Origin: Metellina segmentata
Lineage: Eukaryota; Arthropoda; Arachnida; Araneae; Tetragnathidae
Direction of reading: 5' to 3'
Assembly: GCA_947359465.1 (NCBI GenBank)
Contig: OX375872.1
Location: forward strand, 18,460,018-18,524,017
Length of the DNA: 64,000 bases
The translations under genes were made by a program, and so were the position numbers. Numbering within the stretch: position 1 is the first letter of the stretch; the number at the start of each line of letters is the position of its first letter. Below the pieces are notes generated by a model. It ran no database searches. It saw only the letters and a program-made list of their open reading frames with translations, and was not told the origin of the DNA. This document shows, one piece after another, positions 30,230 through 41,960 of this stretch.

Positions 30230-30530
30230 CAGTTTAAGACTCCAAGTGCTTTCGACGAGATTACTCGTTCAAGATCTGCTTTATTTTGCTAACGGCAGAA
30301 TGTCTCGTCTATCAATATTTCGTCAGTTTTGCAATGCCAGAATATTTCGTCAATCAAATCTGGACGACAATTTTGATAGTGACAGAATATATCGTTTCTC
30401 AATAATCTGGTCGCTTTGCGAATGACGATATTTCTCGTTGAGTCAAAACTGCCTTATCACTTCTGAAAAGGAAGGAAGATCAAAGTAGACAATACAAACT
30501 GTTCTTTGCCTAGAAATGATGACAGTATGG
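30230..30530. repeat. TTAA palindrome-array repeat, long-tailed subtype
   Basis: Starts TTAAGACTCCAAGTGCTTTC, cores GACGAGATTACTCGTTC, AGAATGTCTCGTC and GACGATATTTCTCGTTG, then the tail TGCCTTATCACTTC / GAAGATCAAAGTAGAC shared with 13765-13860. Confidence 0.65.
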
Positions 30531-31234
30531 AAGAGATTTTTTTCATCACTTAATGGCCACAATAGGGAACTTTTCAACGCAGATAAACCACCAGGAGGAA
30601 TAGGATAAGAGCACATTTTCCATCGTGGTCTAGATGACAATTTTCTCAAAATACAAAGCGTCAGAAAACTTTTTTAGTAACATTTGATAGCATGTAAATT
30701 GTTTGCAAGTGTATTTTCAATTTCATTTTTATTGCATTAAAATTTAAACAAATTCTAAAACAGTACAACCTTCTTGAACATAAAACGTGCGCATCATAGC
30801 TTAATTTGTGTTCCATCAAAGATAATTAACTACACACAGAAAGGACAGCAATATCCAAGGAAACAATTTGAAAAAAAGGGCATGAAAACTCTTTGTAAAC
30901 AAAAACTTTGTTTACGGACACTTCCGCACACTTCGCGGTTTAAGATCCGTGGCCTTTCACTGCATGTAAAAACAACTTGGCGCAGTTATTCTCTTTTCCC
31001 TAAATTCTTTTTTACTCTGCAACAACCAATAACTTCTGACTGCTATGGTGTGGAATGTGGAAAGGGGGCCGTCCACAAACAATGCCCTTCTATTTCTCGC
31101 ACCAAATACACACAACATTTACAGGAAATTGAAAATCTGATTGCAGCGATGTTATCGAGTAGTGTATAATTCGCTTTTGTTCCACAGCAAACTGAATGAC
31201 TAAATAACTATGTACTTATAAGAATACGTGGTCT
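30531..31234. other. Unannotated stretch
   Basis: A 131-codon plus-strand frame at 30774-31169 is the longest here. It has scattered Cys and His residues but no motif I can assign, and no supporting start context or neighbours. Confidence 0.3.
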
Positions 31235-31615
31235 TTTAACATTTAGAAAGCTTCTATTGGTCCTTTCCGTAGATAGGATCTTTCAATTAAACGATTTTAC
31301 TCTATTAGCTCATCATTTAGAATAGAATCCATAGGAAAGATTATATTGCTCATTTCCTTAGAATGATAGAATATATATTCTATCTCCGTCTACTGTTTGA
31401 AAGAATTCATGGATTCTTTCAACCTTTAGAAAAATTCTATTGGTCTTTTCCTTATAATAGAATCTTTTGACTTCTTTATATTGCTTCTTACCTTAGAATC
31501 AAATCCTAATGGATAGATTTCATTGCCACTTGCCTTAGATTCCTTTAGAAACATTAAACTGCAGTTTTACTTAGAACAGAATCCTTTGGAAAGATTCTAT
31601 TGTCCAAGAACGTGA
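31235..31615. repeat. Hairpin minisatellite, AATAGAATC family
   Basis: Units with TTTAGAAAGCTTCTATTGGTC, CCTTAGAATAGAATC and CCTTTGGAAAGATTCTATTG repeat about every 37-60 bp. The best unit (31577-31602) pairs AGAATC with GATTCT around CTTTGGAAA. Confidence 0.6.
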
Positions 31616-31896
31616 AATATGCAAGTCATGCAAGACTGCAGTTTGAAGGTGGAAGTATTAAGTAGAGGATTAAAGAAATGTAGTTCTATCCAGTAAAGTG
31701 CCATAGACGATATTTGCTTTTACTGTTTTTTACTATTACGTATTTGTATAGTTCACAAGTACTACAATAATGCCTTATTTATTATTAAACTAACTCGTAT
31801 TTATTTTAACCCTCTGGGCATTACTCAATTTCCGAATAAAGTAGTTATTATTTTCCTCTACATTAGTAGTGGAATAATTTTGTATGCAAGTATAAT

Positions 31897-31902
31897 TATA
31901 TA

Positions 31903-31984
<82 letters not shown>
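31897..31984. repeat. (TA)n microsatellite
   Basis: About 85 bp of nearly pure TA, then a poly-T run to about 31999. Confidence 0.95.
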
Positions 31985-31988
<4 letters not shown>

Positions 31989-31989
31989 T

Positions 31990-32760
31990 TTTTTTTTTTT
32001 TAATTTTGACTTTGAAAATTTAGTTTTGCAACAACAGCTCATTGGTTTATGCTTATACTAATTTATTTGTACCAATATTTCTATGAAATAATAAGATTAC
32101 TCGATCATAATCTAATTATATCTTAATTGCATAACTAATTAGCAGATTTTTTAACATTGATATCCCAAATTCTACTTTGTAAAGAGAGATAATTCCCGTT
32201 AGAAATTATTCCTACTTTTATTTATGTTTGGATTTTCCATCAAGTTGCTAGAGGGAATAGGTTTTTTTTACAATTTTCTTTACCAGGAAAATTTTAAAAA
32301 ATCAAGATTTTTTTCAGGAATTTAACATTTAAAAATCAATTTAAAAAATTCATTTTTTAACTAATAAATATGATTGAGAAACAAAATATCCACTGTATTA
32401 TACAGATTATAATGATACAAAAATAATTAGAATAGATCAATTCATTGTTGGGTTATCACTGTTTGAACCCCCAAAGCATCCTATTGCAAAATAATTTCTT
32501 CAGATATTGAGTTTTAAGTTTTGGAAACATATTTGGTTCACGGTGACAGTGCCTAACAAAAACCCTTGTAACTAGAAAACTATTTCGAATAATTACAAGA
32601 TCTTGGTGTCGTTTGAAAGCTAAGACGTTAGAAAATATTTTGAATGCATACAAAATATTGATTTTCGTGATTTCCAGAGTATATGTACACTTTAAGCACG
32701 TGAAACTAATTTGAGTGCATATCCCTCAATGCAAATATACTGAATCAACCCCCAATTCTT
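31990..32760. repeat. Dispersed repeat X, copy 1
   Basis: Matches 44900-45760 in order: TCATTGGTTTATG, CTAATTATATCT, GTTGCTAGAGGGAATAG, AACATTTAAAAAT, GAAAGCTAAGA and TTTTCGTGATTTC. No protein signature in either copy. Confidence 0.65.
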
Positions 32761-33635
32761 ATACTCATAGATGTCTTTCAGAAAAAAGTGATCCATTCTA
32801 AAAGACTCAAGTTCTGAAGACGAACCTGAGAAATAAGAAGAAATGTTTTCCCTAACTCTTTGCATTAGCATTCGAGCGGAAACCGAAATCGCGTTATTCG
32901 GAGATGAAGTTCCGTAGTGAATCCTTACTTTTGTTAGTCTGTAAGTGTCGGGTTTTATAAAAACTAACATCCAGAAAACTCTTACAAAAGAAGATAATGA
33001 CTTGAAACAGTCGGTAAGTTGTATGCAGAGTTATAAAGATCGCATTAAAACATCCATAGATAAGTTTGTGTATACGGCTTACAAAGTTTCTAGAACAAAG
33101 AACCAACTTCCTTTAAGGAGTTGGTTATGTCGGTGTAATTAAAAACTGTTATCCCACTAAGGAAAAAGTTATTTGAATCATTTTTTCAAATTAAACGAAC
33201 CACGCTAAAATTACACCATCCGCGATCTTTAATTATATTGGGATCATCACAGACTTAAACAACATAGTTAATTAGAAAAATATTAAGAATAAAGCCTACA
33301 ATGAAAAATTTTATATGGAATTATTCGTAGTTTATAGAAAAAAGAGGTCACGCTTAAGCCAAGTTTGACTGTCGTGGATAACCACATGAGAAACATTAAA
33401 AATGCAGAATCAAATATGTTAACAGTTGGATCACATAAAACTTTGCCCGACTCGACATATCTGATGCATATTGTGTTCATATTGGTGATCGGCGGGCTTT
33501 GTGTTTGCATCTGTAATATCCTGTTGTTTGTTTCGTATGATTGAGTGAGTTACTTGTTTAATTTTAGTAAATTTCTATATGGCAGTAAATAAAATCGCTT
33601 TCACTAACTTTATTGTTATTGCGATAATTTCTTCC
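32761..33635. other. Unannotated stretch
   Basis: A small imperfect palindrome CCAACTTCCTTTAAGGAGTT is at 33102-33121. Overlapping short frames on both strands carry no recognisable domain. Confidence 0.3.
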
Positions 33636-33932
33636 AGGGTGCTGTCGACGAGGTATCTTATCATAACAGAACTGATCATATCCTTGGTATGGACGAAATA
33701 CCTCGTCATTAAAAGAAAACTGAACAATTATTAATCTAGTCCTCTTTTAAAACTCAACAATGTCTCGATTACGAGATGTCTAGATATTAGCAAAACTGGT
33801 CAAATCACAGTGGACGAGATATCTCGTTATTAGTAAAATTGATCAGATCTTTATGGACGAGATATCTCGTCAGCAGCAAAACTGGTCAAATCTTCCAAAA
33901 CGAGATATTTCGTCGAAAGCACTTTGAGGGTG
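33636..33932. repeat. TTAA palindrome-array repeat, inverse copy with a perfect core
   Basis: Core GACGAGATATCTCGTC is perfect at 33856-33871 and has one mismatch at 33813-33828. Others are GACGAAATACCTCGTC and ACGAGATATTTCGTC. Spacers AAAACTGGTCAAATC and AAATTGATCAGATC. Ends near CGAAAGCACTTTGAGGGTGAA. Confidence 0.75.
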
Positions 33933-34199
33933 AATATATTTTTTTCTAATTGTTACACCATAAAGTCTAATATAATTTCACTTGATACGAAATCAGCTAA
34001 AGAAGCTGGATTGTTACTTTTTAAGAATCTCAAAGTATCTCAGTGAAAAGAGGATATGCCACCCAGTATTGGATTACGTTTTTACGTCTTCGGTACTTTC
34101 TTTGAAAGTGCAGGGCCGTGGAAGCCCGGAAGAACAACGGGTTAGCAACTGGAAAGTTGAAAAAGCAACGGTTCCTGAAAAAGGTCTTCTCAAAGAAGC

Positions 34200-34745
34200 C
34201 GTTTGTTTAATTTATGCGTATTTGGCATGTAACTCGAATGAAATTGCATCATGTGGCTTATATTAAAAACTAACGTCAGGCATCATCAAAACAATAATGA
34301 ATCACAATAACGTTTAATCGAATTATTAATTTCATTTCATTTTTAGATTGAAAAGTTCCTTAGCAACGAATACATTTGTTCAATTGTGGTGAAATTTGAC
34401 ATGCTTCTCGAATGAATTTTCAGCAGGACCCTTATATTAAAAAATAACCACAAACATCGTCAAAACGGTGATAAAACGAATTGTTCTTAACAGGGCGAAC
34501 TGTTTCTTCTGTAGTTTCCATGCGTGCTTTCTGTTTATACTAAAAAGTCATTTCGCGAAGACTGTTTAATACTGGTATAAATTTACAGGTTTTCCAAATA
34601 CGATTTTACATTAGCTCCAAATATCATCAAAACGGCTAGAAAAATTAATTCCTAACCGAAATTATCTTTTCTTTTCCGATGGTTTGCTAAACTGAAAAAA
34701 CCTCTCACGAAAAAAGCCATTTATTTACAAACATCTTCGATACGT
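34200..34745. repeat. Degenerate satellite, about 165-178 bp units
   Basis: CATCATCAAAACAATAATGA (34279), CATCGTCAAAACGGTGATAA (34457) and ATATCATCAAAACGGCTAGA (34621) mark three units; CTCGAATGAAATT and TTATATTAAAAA blocks repeat with the same spacing. A related single unit is at about 42400-42660. Confidence 0.55.
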
Positions 34746-35389
34746 AAAAAAAATATTGAAAAGCGTAAACTCTGAATTTTTCAAAGGATTTTTCTCAGTT
34801 TATGTAAACGTATCCAAAGCGCATCGATTTCTTTCAAGTTCTTCAACTTTTAAGAGAGAAAAATTACCGAATCCATTTTTGAAAGCGGTTTCTTAAAAAC
34901 TCCATTTTTCAACCAATCTCCCCACTGTGGGGCAATTCCCCCTTTCCCTTTAAAGCCACAGAATTACCTAAGAAAGCTCTAACCCCGACACGGTGTCCAT
35001 TCAACTGAGACAAGAAAAAATATCGACTTTTTCTGAGCTCGCACACATTCGATATATCGATTAAACCTGAGAGATCCTTCCCCTTGGGTACAAACAAGGA
35101 AGAGAAACATACCAAGAAAGAGAAAAGAAAGTTTAGCCGCTGTTTCATTTTGCCGAAGAAACCTAAAGCCTTCTTTAAAAAGTCACAGGAAGAGAGTAAT
35201 TTTCTACAGATTCAGGAAATTTCCTTCCCTCTTCGTGCCCTAACGAAAATCAAACAACCAATTCCTCTGGTCAATAGATGGTCTAGCAGAGATAAGAGCT
35301 CTTTAGAAACTGGATGACCAGTAACAAAAAAAATTACTTTGGAGGTATTTGCAATTTTCCTCCAAACTCTTCAAAAACACGATGAAGAA
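34746..35389. other. Unannotated stretch
   Basis: Short overlapping frames at 34909-35317 on both strands, lysine-rich on the plus strand, with no recognised family. Confidence 0.3.
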
Positions 35390-35870
35390 AATTGAGTGTA
35401 ATGCAATGACTTTGTTAAAAATCATTTCTAAGATGTTTAGATAAATACTTGAATAGACGTTATTCTCTGGTATTTCTAGATGTACAGTAATTTTTTGTCC
35501 ATTACATGAAATTCACCATCGAATAATCAAGTACAATATACTCAACAGAAAATTGAGGGTAATACTATGAACTTTTTAGAAGTCTAAAAGGTTTAAAACA
35601 AATTTCTAAAACATTTAAATAAATAGTTGAATAACTTTAATCTGGTATTTCACGATGTGTGTAGTAATTTTTAGCCTAATAAAAAAATTCAACTTTTCCT
35701 AATATATGAAATTTAACATCGAATTTCCAAGCGCAATATACTAGACTAGGTATTGAGTGCAATATAATAATCTTGTCAGAAATCTAAAAAAAAATTAAAA
35801 CACAAATTTCTAAAATATTTAGATAAATACATGAATAAACATCAATCGCTGGTATTTCTAGATGTGTAAT
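35390..35870. repeat. Degenerate satellite, about 180-200 bp units (GATAAATAC family)
   Basis: CTAAGATGTTTAGATAAATAC (35429), CTAAAACATTTAAATAAATAG (35607) and CTAAAATATTTAGATAAATAC (35811) start successive units, each followed by CTGGTATTTC(T/A)(A/C)GATG. The Tc1-like element at 35872 interrupts the third unit. Confidence 0.65.
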
Positions 35871-36103
35871 ACACTGCTGGTCACCGTAAATGCAACACCC
35901 TGAAGGAAGCATGCAAATAATATGAAATTTACAACATGCATTAGCGGAGGTGAGATATGCAAATGATTAGAATTTCAGCGCAGACGCACATCACGCGCGC
36001 CTGTGGCGCCACTTCAAAGCGCTATTTAAGGCTTGGAGATTTCGACGATTTCAAGTACGGCAATTGTGTTTTTCTTGTGGTTTAAAAAAAAAAACGATCA
36101 ATT

Positions 36104-37220
36104 ATGCCTTGTAGAAAACAGCGATCATCTTTTGATCAAGTATCCGAATTCGACAGAGGAAGGATAGTGGTCTACCAAGATTGTGGATTATCTTTCAGGG
36201 AAATCGGTAGTCGTGTTGGACGAAACCAAACAACAGTAATGCGGATATGTGATCGTTAGATGCAGGAGGGTACGACGGACCGAAGTGTTCGATTGAATCC
36301 ACCTCAGTGCACCACTTCACGTGATGACAGGCATATTGTGCGTATGGCAGTGACGGATCGTTCAGCCACATCACGAACCATAGCACAGCACATTCAGCCT
36401 GTAACGCATCATCCAGTGTCTGCGCGTACCATTCGACGCCGTTTACAGCAGAGTGGTCTGTCCGCAAGACGTCCATTGCTTCGTCTACCCTTGACGCAGA
36501 ACCACAGACGTCTCCGCCGCCAATGGTGCGATGAAAGATGGATGTGAACGGCAGAATGGAATGAAATTGTCTTTACTGACGAGTCACGCTTCTGTCTGCA
36601 ACACCACGATGGTCGGATTCGAGTCTAGAGACACCGTGGAGAGAGGAAGTTGAACAGCTGCGTTATGCACCGCCACACTGGTCCTGCACCGGGTATTATG
36701 GTATGGGGCGGTATTGGATATCACTCTCGCACTCCTCAAGTACGCATTACCGGTAATTTAAACAGCCAGAGCTACATCTAAGAGGTGTTGGAGCCAGTTG
36801 TCCTTCCTTACCTTCAGGGCTTGCCCACAGCCATATTTCAACAGGATAATGCGCGACCACACGTGGCACGCATTGTCCAAGGGTTATTCGTCAATCGCTA
36901 GATTGAATTGCTTCCCTGGCCAGCTCACTCTCCGGTAATTTGGTAATTTTTAGTTAACGTCGTACTAGAGCAACACAACGGGCTATTGACGACGGTCCGG
37001 GATCAGTCCCTTAAGGGAAAGATCCGAGGACAACACTTCGTAATTTTGAACCACGGTCAGATGACGAAGCACCACCTGAGCTAGCTCGCTCTCCGGATCT
37101 TTCGCCGATAGAAAACATATGGTCCATGGTTGCTCAACGATTGACCCAGATTACATCCCCAGCTGCCACACCAGATCAACTTTGGTAACGTGTGGAAGCT
37201 ATTTGGTCTGCTGTACCCCA
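36104..37220 (+). pseudogene. Tc1-like (DD34E) transposase pseudogene
   Basis: A family abundant in spider genomes. N-terminus MPCRKQRSSFDQVSEFDRGR with helix-turn-helix FREIGSRVGRNQTTVMRICD. A TAG stop at 36257-36259 replaces a Trp codon. The frame resumes to WCDERWM and a TGA at about 36544. The catalytic core follows with FTDESRFCLQHHDG (D), GIMVWGGIGYHS, IFQQDNARPHVAR (D), a TAG in VNR-IELLPWPAHS, and SPDLSPIENIWS (E). Thirty-four residues separate the second D and E, the classical Tc1 spacing. The SINE insertion splits the gene between PAHS and SPDL. Several stops and loss of the C-terminus make it inactive. Confidence 0.9.
36936..37082 (-). repeat. SINE 3' fragment nested in a Tc1-like transposase
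   Basis: 147 bp of SINE in reverse orientation, flanked by the 14 bp duplication AGCTCACTCTCCGG (36922-36935) and AGCTCGCTCTCCGG (37083-37096), one mismatch. It ends (on its own strand) with CGACGTTAACTAAAAATTACC. It is 5' truncated within the CAGGTG block. Confidence 0.9.
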
Positions 37221-37223
37221 AGA

Positions 37224-38989
37224 AATTGAGGGTAATAGTGACAGGATTAATTTCTAAGATATTTTTATACATGTAAGTGAAGCACAGATGAGGAACTGGG
37301 AGATGACGCAATAGATATCACTCGAATGTTACATAAGAAATCGATGAAGTTATTTTCTTACCATCCTTTAAATAATTGTATTGGATGTATACATATATTT
37401 TTGACGAGTATATCTTTAAGTCTTTATTTCAGTTTTAATTACTGTTAAGGAATAGTTAGGTGCATTTGGAAGTAAACTGTGTAATACCAATGACACTGCC
37501 ATTTTCATCAACAAATGAATGACTTCATTGTCTTTTCCTATCATATCGCACCCAGGCAATAAAAGTGACACAACACAAAATTGCAGAATTTGAGAAAAAC
37601 ATCAACTTAAAGGATACTATAAAACTTATATTGAAATAGTAAAAGCTTCTTTTAAATTTTAGGTAAGTATTTATTGTGGTACTTCTATTATATTCTCTAG
37701 AATAGTAATATAACACGCTGGGGCACCTCATACACATTTTTCAATGATATAACATCAAATTTTTATTTTTTTCACTTGTGTCACTTTTCTTGCCGGGGTG
37801 CGATAAGTGAGAGATGAAACACCTATTTTCAGGATAAGAAGACGCACTGACGTATGTCTTTTTTGTAGAAAGATGTATTATGGCATTTATAATGCCTCGG
37901 TCCAATTGTTAAAAAATTATTATTTTGGCGTGATATTTTGAAAGACTTATGTAAACAAATTTTAATTTACTAAATAATTAAATTTCCTACTTAGCTAAAT
38001 CAATTTATTATGTTACCACTATAATTTTGGAAGTATTACGAGTTACCTAGTGTTTAATGATTTGAAGAAGCGAAAAATCGAACAGATTCTCGTGTAAATT
38101 CTGGAAAAATCAATTTCCGTGAAGCACAGAGCATTTTTATAGTGTACTAGAAGCAACACCTAGACAAAGAAATATGGACATTGTGTCAATGTTCATCGTG
38201 GGCAAGTGGCAAGACAATTCAATACTCCCTTTTTTTCTTGTCGCATAAATGGGTTATAGTGGTGGAAGATATGAGTGTATAATCGAACTTATTTGACATT
38301 TTAGTTTGTTATAAAGTTTCCCAGGGAGAGGATATTAAAAAATGATTTCTGATGATGATGAATGAGGAATTTCAAAAGTCCGTAGATATAGGATTTGGCC
38401 TTCATGAGAAAACAGATAGAAAGATTGGGTTTCTAACAACCTTTCACCCCATAACTATAGCTGCATAAAATTTCAATTTTGATCATTTAAAATGAACCAA
38501 GCAACAACATAAATTACTATGCAGTGAACTCGTTAGACTAAAATATCATCGATTGTATTGAATGTTTAAATTGAAAAATATAATTCTATGAAATGTGAAC
38601 CGTATATGGATAGATTTACAATAGTTGAGACAACAAATGTAAGAAAGAAACAGAAAACAATTAAAACAATAACAAAGATTCGTCATTTAATTCAAATTTT
38701 TGGCATTTATTCACAGAGTAAAAATCCTCTCTCTCTCTCTCTCTCTCGAATTTCGTATGAATATTCAAATCTTATCTTCAACCTTAAGGTTAAGATGGCG
38801 CAACATCATGTATTCTTCAAAAGCTTTTCACAAAAATTGTAATTGTAATTTTAAAAAGGAACTCAACTCTAAAATAACACACTCTTGAATTAAAGAAAGT
38901 TTTCGGATACTTTAGTTTTCTGAATTCACGGGATCCGATTTTCGTGAAAGCGCGCTATCTTTCCTTCACTTCCTTAAAAAAATAGGAAT
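37224..38989. other. AT-rich DNA; (CT)n at 38727-38747
   Basis: Apart from the short CT microsatellite and scattered A/T runs I see no feature. Confidence 0.35.
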
Positions 38990-39480
38990 AAACCCCGTTC
39001 TCAAGGCCTTTATTCACAAAGTAAGTAATTTTTTGCTTAATCTAAGACCTTTAACATGGAAAAACAGGATTAAAGCCCGGAGTATCTAATAGCAACTCTA
39101 ACGACATAGACATCGAGGTGTAATACTGTATCACTAACGTTGTTGGAAATCATTTCCTAGCAATTTAGATAAATACAAGAAGAAATGCCACTATCTGACC
39201 TTTCTACATAAATTAGCAATTGTTTGCTTCATTTAAGACATTTGACACAGAAAGAAGGATTAACTTGGAATAACAAAAGCTATACAAACAACTTAGAAAC
39301 ATGTTATACAGCGTCATTGACACTGTAAGAAAACATTTCTTTGAAATTTAGATAAATACCATTATCTGGCCTTTCTTCACATTTTAGTAATTTTTAACTT
39401 TATTGCATTTGACATTGAAAGAATATCGTGGGAACTATTCAAAAACAATGCGAACGCCTTAAAAACTGAAGTAATGCAGA
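38990..39480. repeat. Degenerate satellite, GATAAATAC family, second locus
   Basis: CATTTCCTAGCAATTTAGAT then AAATAC (39154) and CATTTCTTTGAAATTTAGAT then AAATACC (39330), about 176 bp apart, followed by TATCTG(A/G)CCTTTCT, recall the units at 35390-35870. Confidence 0.5.
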
Positions 39481-39959
39481 GCTCAAATTAAATTTAGATT
39501 AATCATCAGATAAGATGTATTTTTACAAAAATACACTGATCCGTAATAAGAATAACCATCTCAAGGGGTATTTCTAATTTTTATTATTTATAAAAAAAGC
39601 GACCGTTGAGATTTCGTTTGTGGGCTGCGTTAGAAATCATTCCACATGCGCCATGAAGCAATAGTTACTAGAGAAGGAAAGAATGCGATAAATCAACCGA
39701 ATTCTTTAATGTACGATCTTGACTTTTTTACTGCGTCTTTATTTTTTGCTTAAAAGATTTTTCGTAAACGAGTTTCGATTTCTTCGAGGCGTAAAGAATT
39801 TGCTTCAGCCTCGTGAGGAAAAAACTCTACCTTCATCTTGCGAGTTAAGTGTGGCTGGTGCACAAAGAACTCGACAAAATGCTTGGTTTGGAAATTGGGT
39901 TACGAATCCATCTTCTTTAAAGCTTTTCCGAAAAGCTCAATAAAAACCACTAATGTGGA

Positions 39960-40590
39960 CCAAGCGGTTTGGAATGATTGTTAGTCGATTTTATATTTCA
40001 AGTGTTGTTTACTTTGAACTAGGCAAAAGAATGATTATTAGTCTTTTTTAAATTTCAAGTGTCGTTTACTTGAACTAGGTAATTGAATGAATGTCAGTCT
40101 ATTTAAAATTTCAAGTGCTGTTTACTTGGAAATTGAATGATTATTAGTCCATTTTATATTTGAAGTGCCAAGTGTACATTCATCTGATTAACTGAATTAT
40201 TACTATTATTTTTTATATTAAGACAGGGGTGGCTGTTTACTTTGAACTCGGTAATTGAATGAGACAGATTATTAGTCTATTTTATATTTCAAGTGGAAAG
40301 TTTGCTTTGATCTAGTTAACTGAATTAGTATTAATTTATCTTATATTTCAAGAGCTGTCTACTTTGAACTAGGCAATAGAATGAGTATTAGTATATTTTA
40401 TATATCAAGGGCTTAATTTACTTTGAATGATTATTAGTCTATTAAATTTAAAGTTCTGCGTTTTTAACCGGGTAATTGAATGGTTATTAGTCTATTTTAT
40501 ATTTCAAGCGTTGTTTAATTTAAACAAGGCAACGGAATTATTATTAATTTATTTCATATTTCAAGTGTTGAACTATGTAATTGATTTGCA
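39960..40590. repeat. Minisatellite, about 57 bp units
   Basis: GAATGATTATTAGTCTATTT, then TATATTTCAAGTGCTG and TTTACTTTGAACTAGGTAA, repeat about ten times with small deletions. Confidence 0.8.
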
Positions 40591-40620
40591 TATTTTTACA
40601 AACTAATACTTATAAAATCG

Positions 40621-41146
40621 CTATCACAGTTTCAGTTCATTTTGTTTTATGTAACTCCTTTTTCATATATCTAAAGCATGTGATAATTTTAAGACAAAAT
40701 AAATTTATCTTATTGCGACAAATTTAAAATACCTTATTTGACAACAAAGATCTCCATATTTTAATAAATGCAAAAATGTCTACTTATGCATCACCAAAAA
40801 GAATCTAATTACGATGGAATTTAATATATACTTCAAAAAAAGGAGGCCATCAGGGGTGGAGCCCCCTAGTATTCTAAAAAATGACAAGGTATTTATGAAC
40901 TTATATCATTACACTTTTTAAAAGTTTTGTTTAGTAAAACGATCGAAAACTATGCACTATAAGAATAAGTAGATCAATAATACTTAATAATACTAATCAA
41001 TAATACTAATATAAATTATCACAGTTTCAGTTCATTTTGTTCACTTTTTAAAAGTTTTGTTTAGTAAAACGATCGAAAACTATGCACTATAAGAATAAGT
41101 AGATCAATAATACTTAATAATACTAATCAATAATACTAATATAAAT
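40621..41146. repeat. Recent tandem duplication, left copy (with inner 130 bp repeat)
   Basis: Nearly identical to 41147-41513 (one difference noted: AATTTTAAGAC versus AATATTAAGAC). Within it 40911-41040 is repeated immediately at 41041-41170. It contains GGGGTGGAGCCCCCTAGT, a hairpin ending in CTAG-T like a Helitron 3' end. Confidence 0.85.
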
Positions 41147-41513
41147 TATCACAGTTTCAGTTCATTTTGTTTTATGTAACTCCTTTTTCATATATCTAAA
41201 GCATGTGATAATATTAAGACAAAATAAATTTATCTTATTGCGACAAATTTAAAATACCTTATTTGACAACAAAGATCTCCATATTTTAATAAATGCAAAA
41301 ATGTCTACTTATGCATCACCAAAAAGAATCTAATTACGATGGAATTTAATATATACTTCAAAAAAAGGAGGCCATCAGGGGTGGAGCCCCCTAGTATTCT
41401 AAAAAATGACAAGGTATTTATGAACTTATATCATTACACTTTTTAAAAGTTTTGTTTAGTAAAACGATCGAAAACTATGCACTATAAGAATAAGTAGATC
41501 AATAATATTATTT
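41147..41513. repeat. Recent tandem duplication, right copy
   Basis: Starts TATCACAGTTTCAGTTCATT and follows the left copy to ATAAGTAGATCAATAATA. The second GGGGTGGAGCCCCCTAGT is at about 41377-41394. Confidence 0.85.
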
Positions 41514-41960
41514 ATTTTAAAAATGACGATATACGGCTTATAAACACTATCGTTAATTTGTTTAGAAAAACGGGTTGAGAATATGCAGTAAAATGATCAA
41601 ATACAAAAATTAATTTGTGTATTTTATACTCTCTCTCTCTCTCTCATATCTGTTTATAATATTACAGTACTTTTAAACAATTAAAAATCGATCGAGAACT
41701 ACGCATTATAACAATAAATTATTATTATTGAATTTAAAAATAAAGATGTATTTTATACACATATGCTTATAAACATTCTCCTCAATATGTTTAGTAAAAC
41801 AGGCTAGAACTTGATGTATTATAAAGGATAAATAAATAAATTATTATTGTTTAGTGTAAGAATTACGATGTGTGTGTATTTTACACACAAATGATACTTT
41901 TTTTAATTTGTTCAAAAAATGATCGAGAACTTTGTTAATTATAACGAATAGTTAAGACTA
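41451..41960. repeat. Degenerate tandem repeat, about 110-128 bp units
   Basis: TTTAGTAAAACGATCGAAAAC (41451), TTTAGAAAAACGGGTTGAGAA (41560), TTAAAAATCGATCGAGAAC (41679), TTTAGTAAAACAGGCTAGAAC (41791) and TTCAAAAAATGATCGAGAAC (41922) begin successive units. CT and GT microsatellites occur inside. Confidence 0.6.

Larger units (their letters stand above)
35872..37223 (+). mobile_element. Tc1-like transposon (DD34E type), 3' truncated, with nested SINE
   Basis: Left end CACTGCTGGTCACCGTAAAT follows TA at 35870-35871. The matching right TIR is absent: after the transposase C-terminal part the sequence returns to satellite DNA (AAATTGAGGGTAATAG, compare 35556). A SINE fragment with a target duplication lies at 36936-37082. 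Confidence 0.8.

Noticed and set aside
30774..31169. 131-codon plus-strand frame
   Set aside because: No recognisable domain, no homologue that I know, and surrounding DNA is repeat-derived. Kept only as unannotated sequence.
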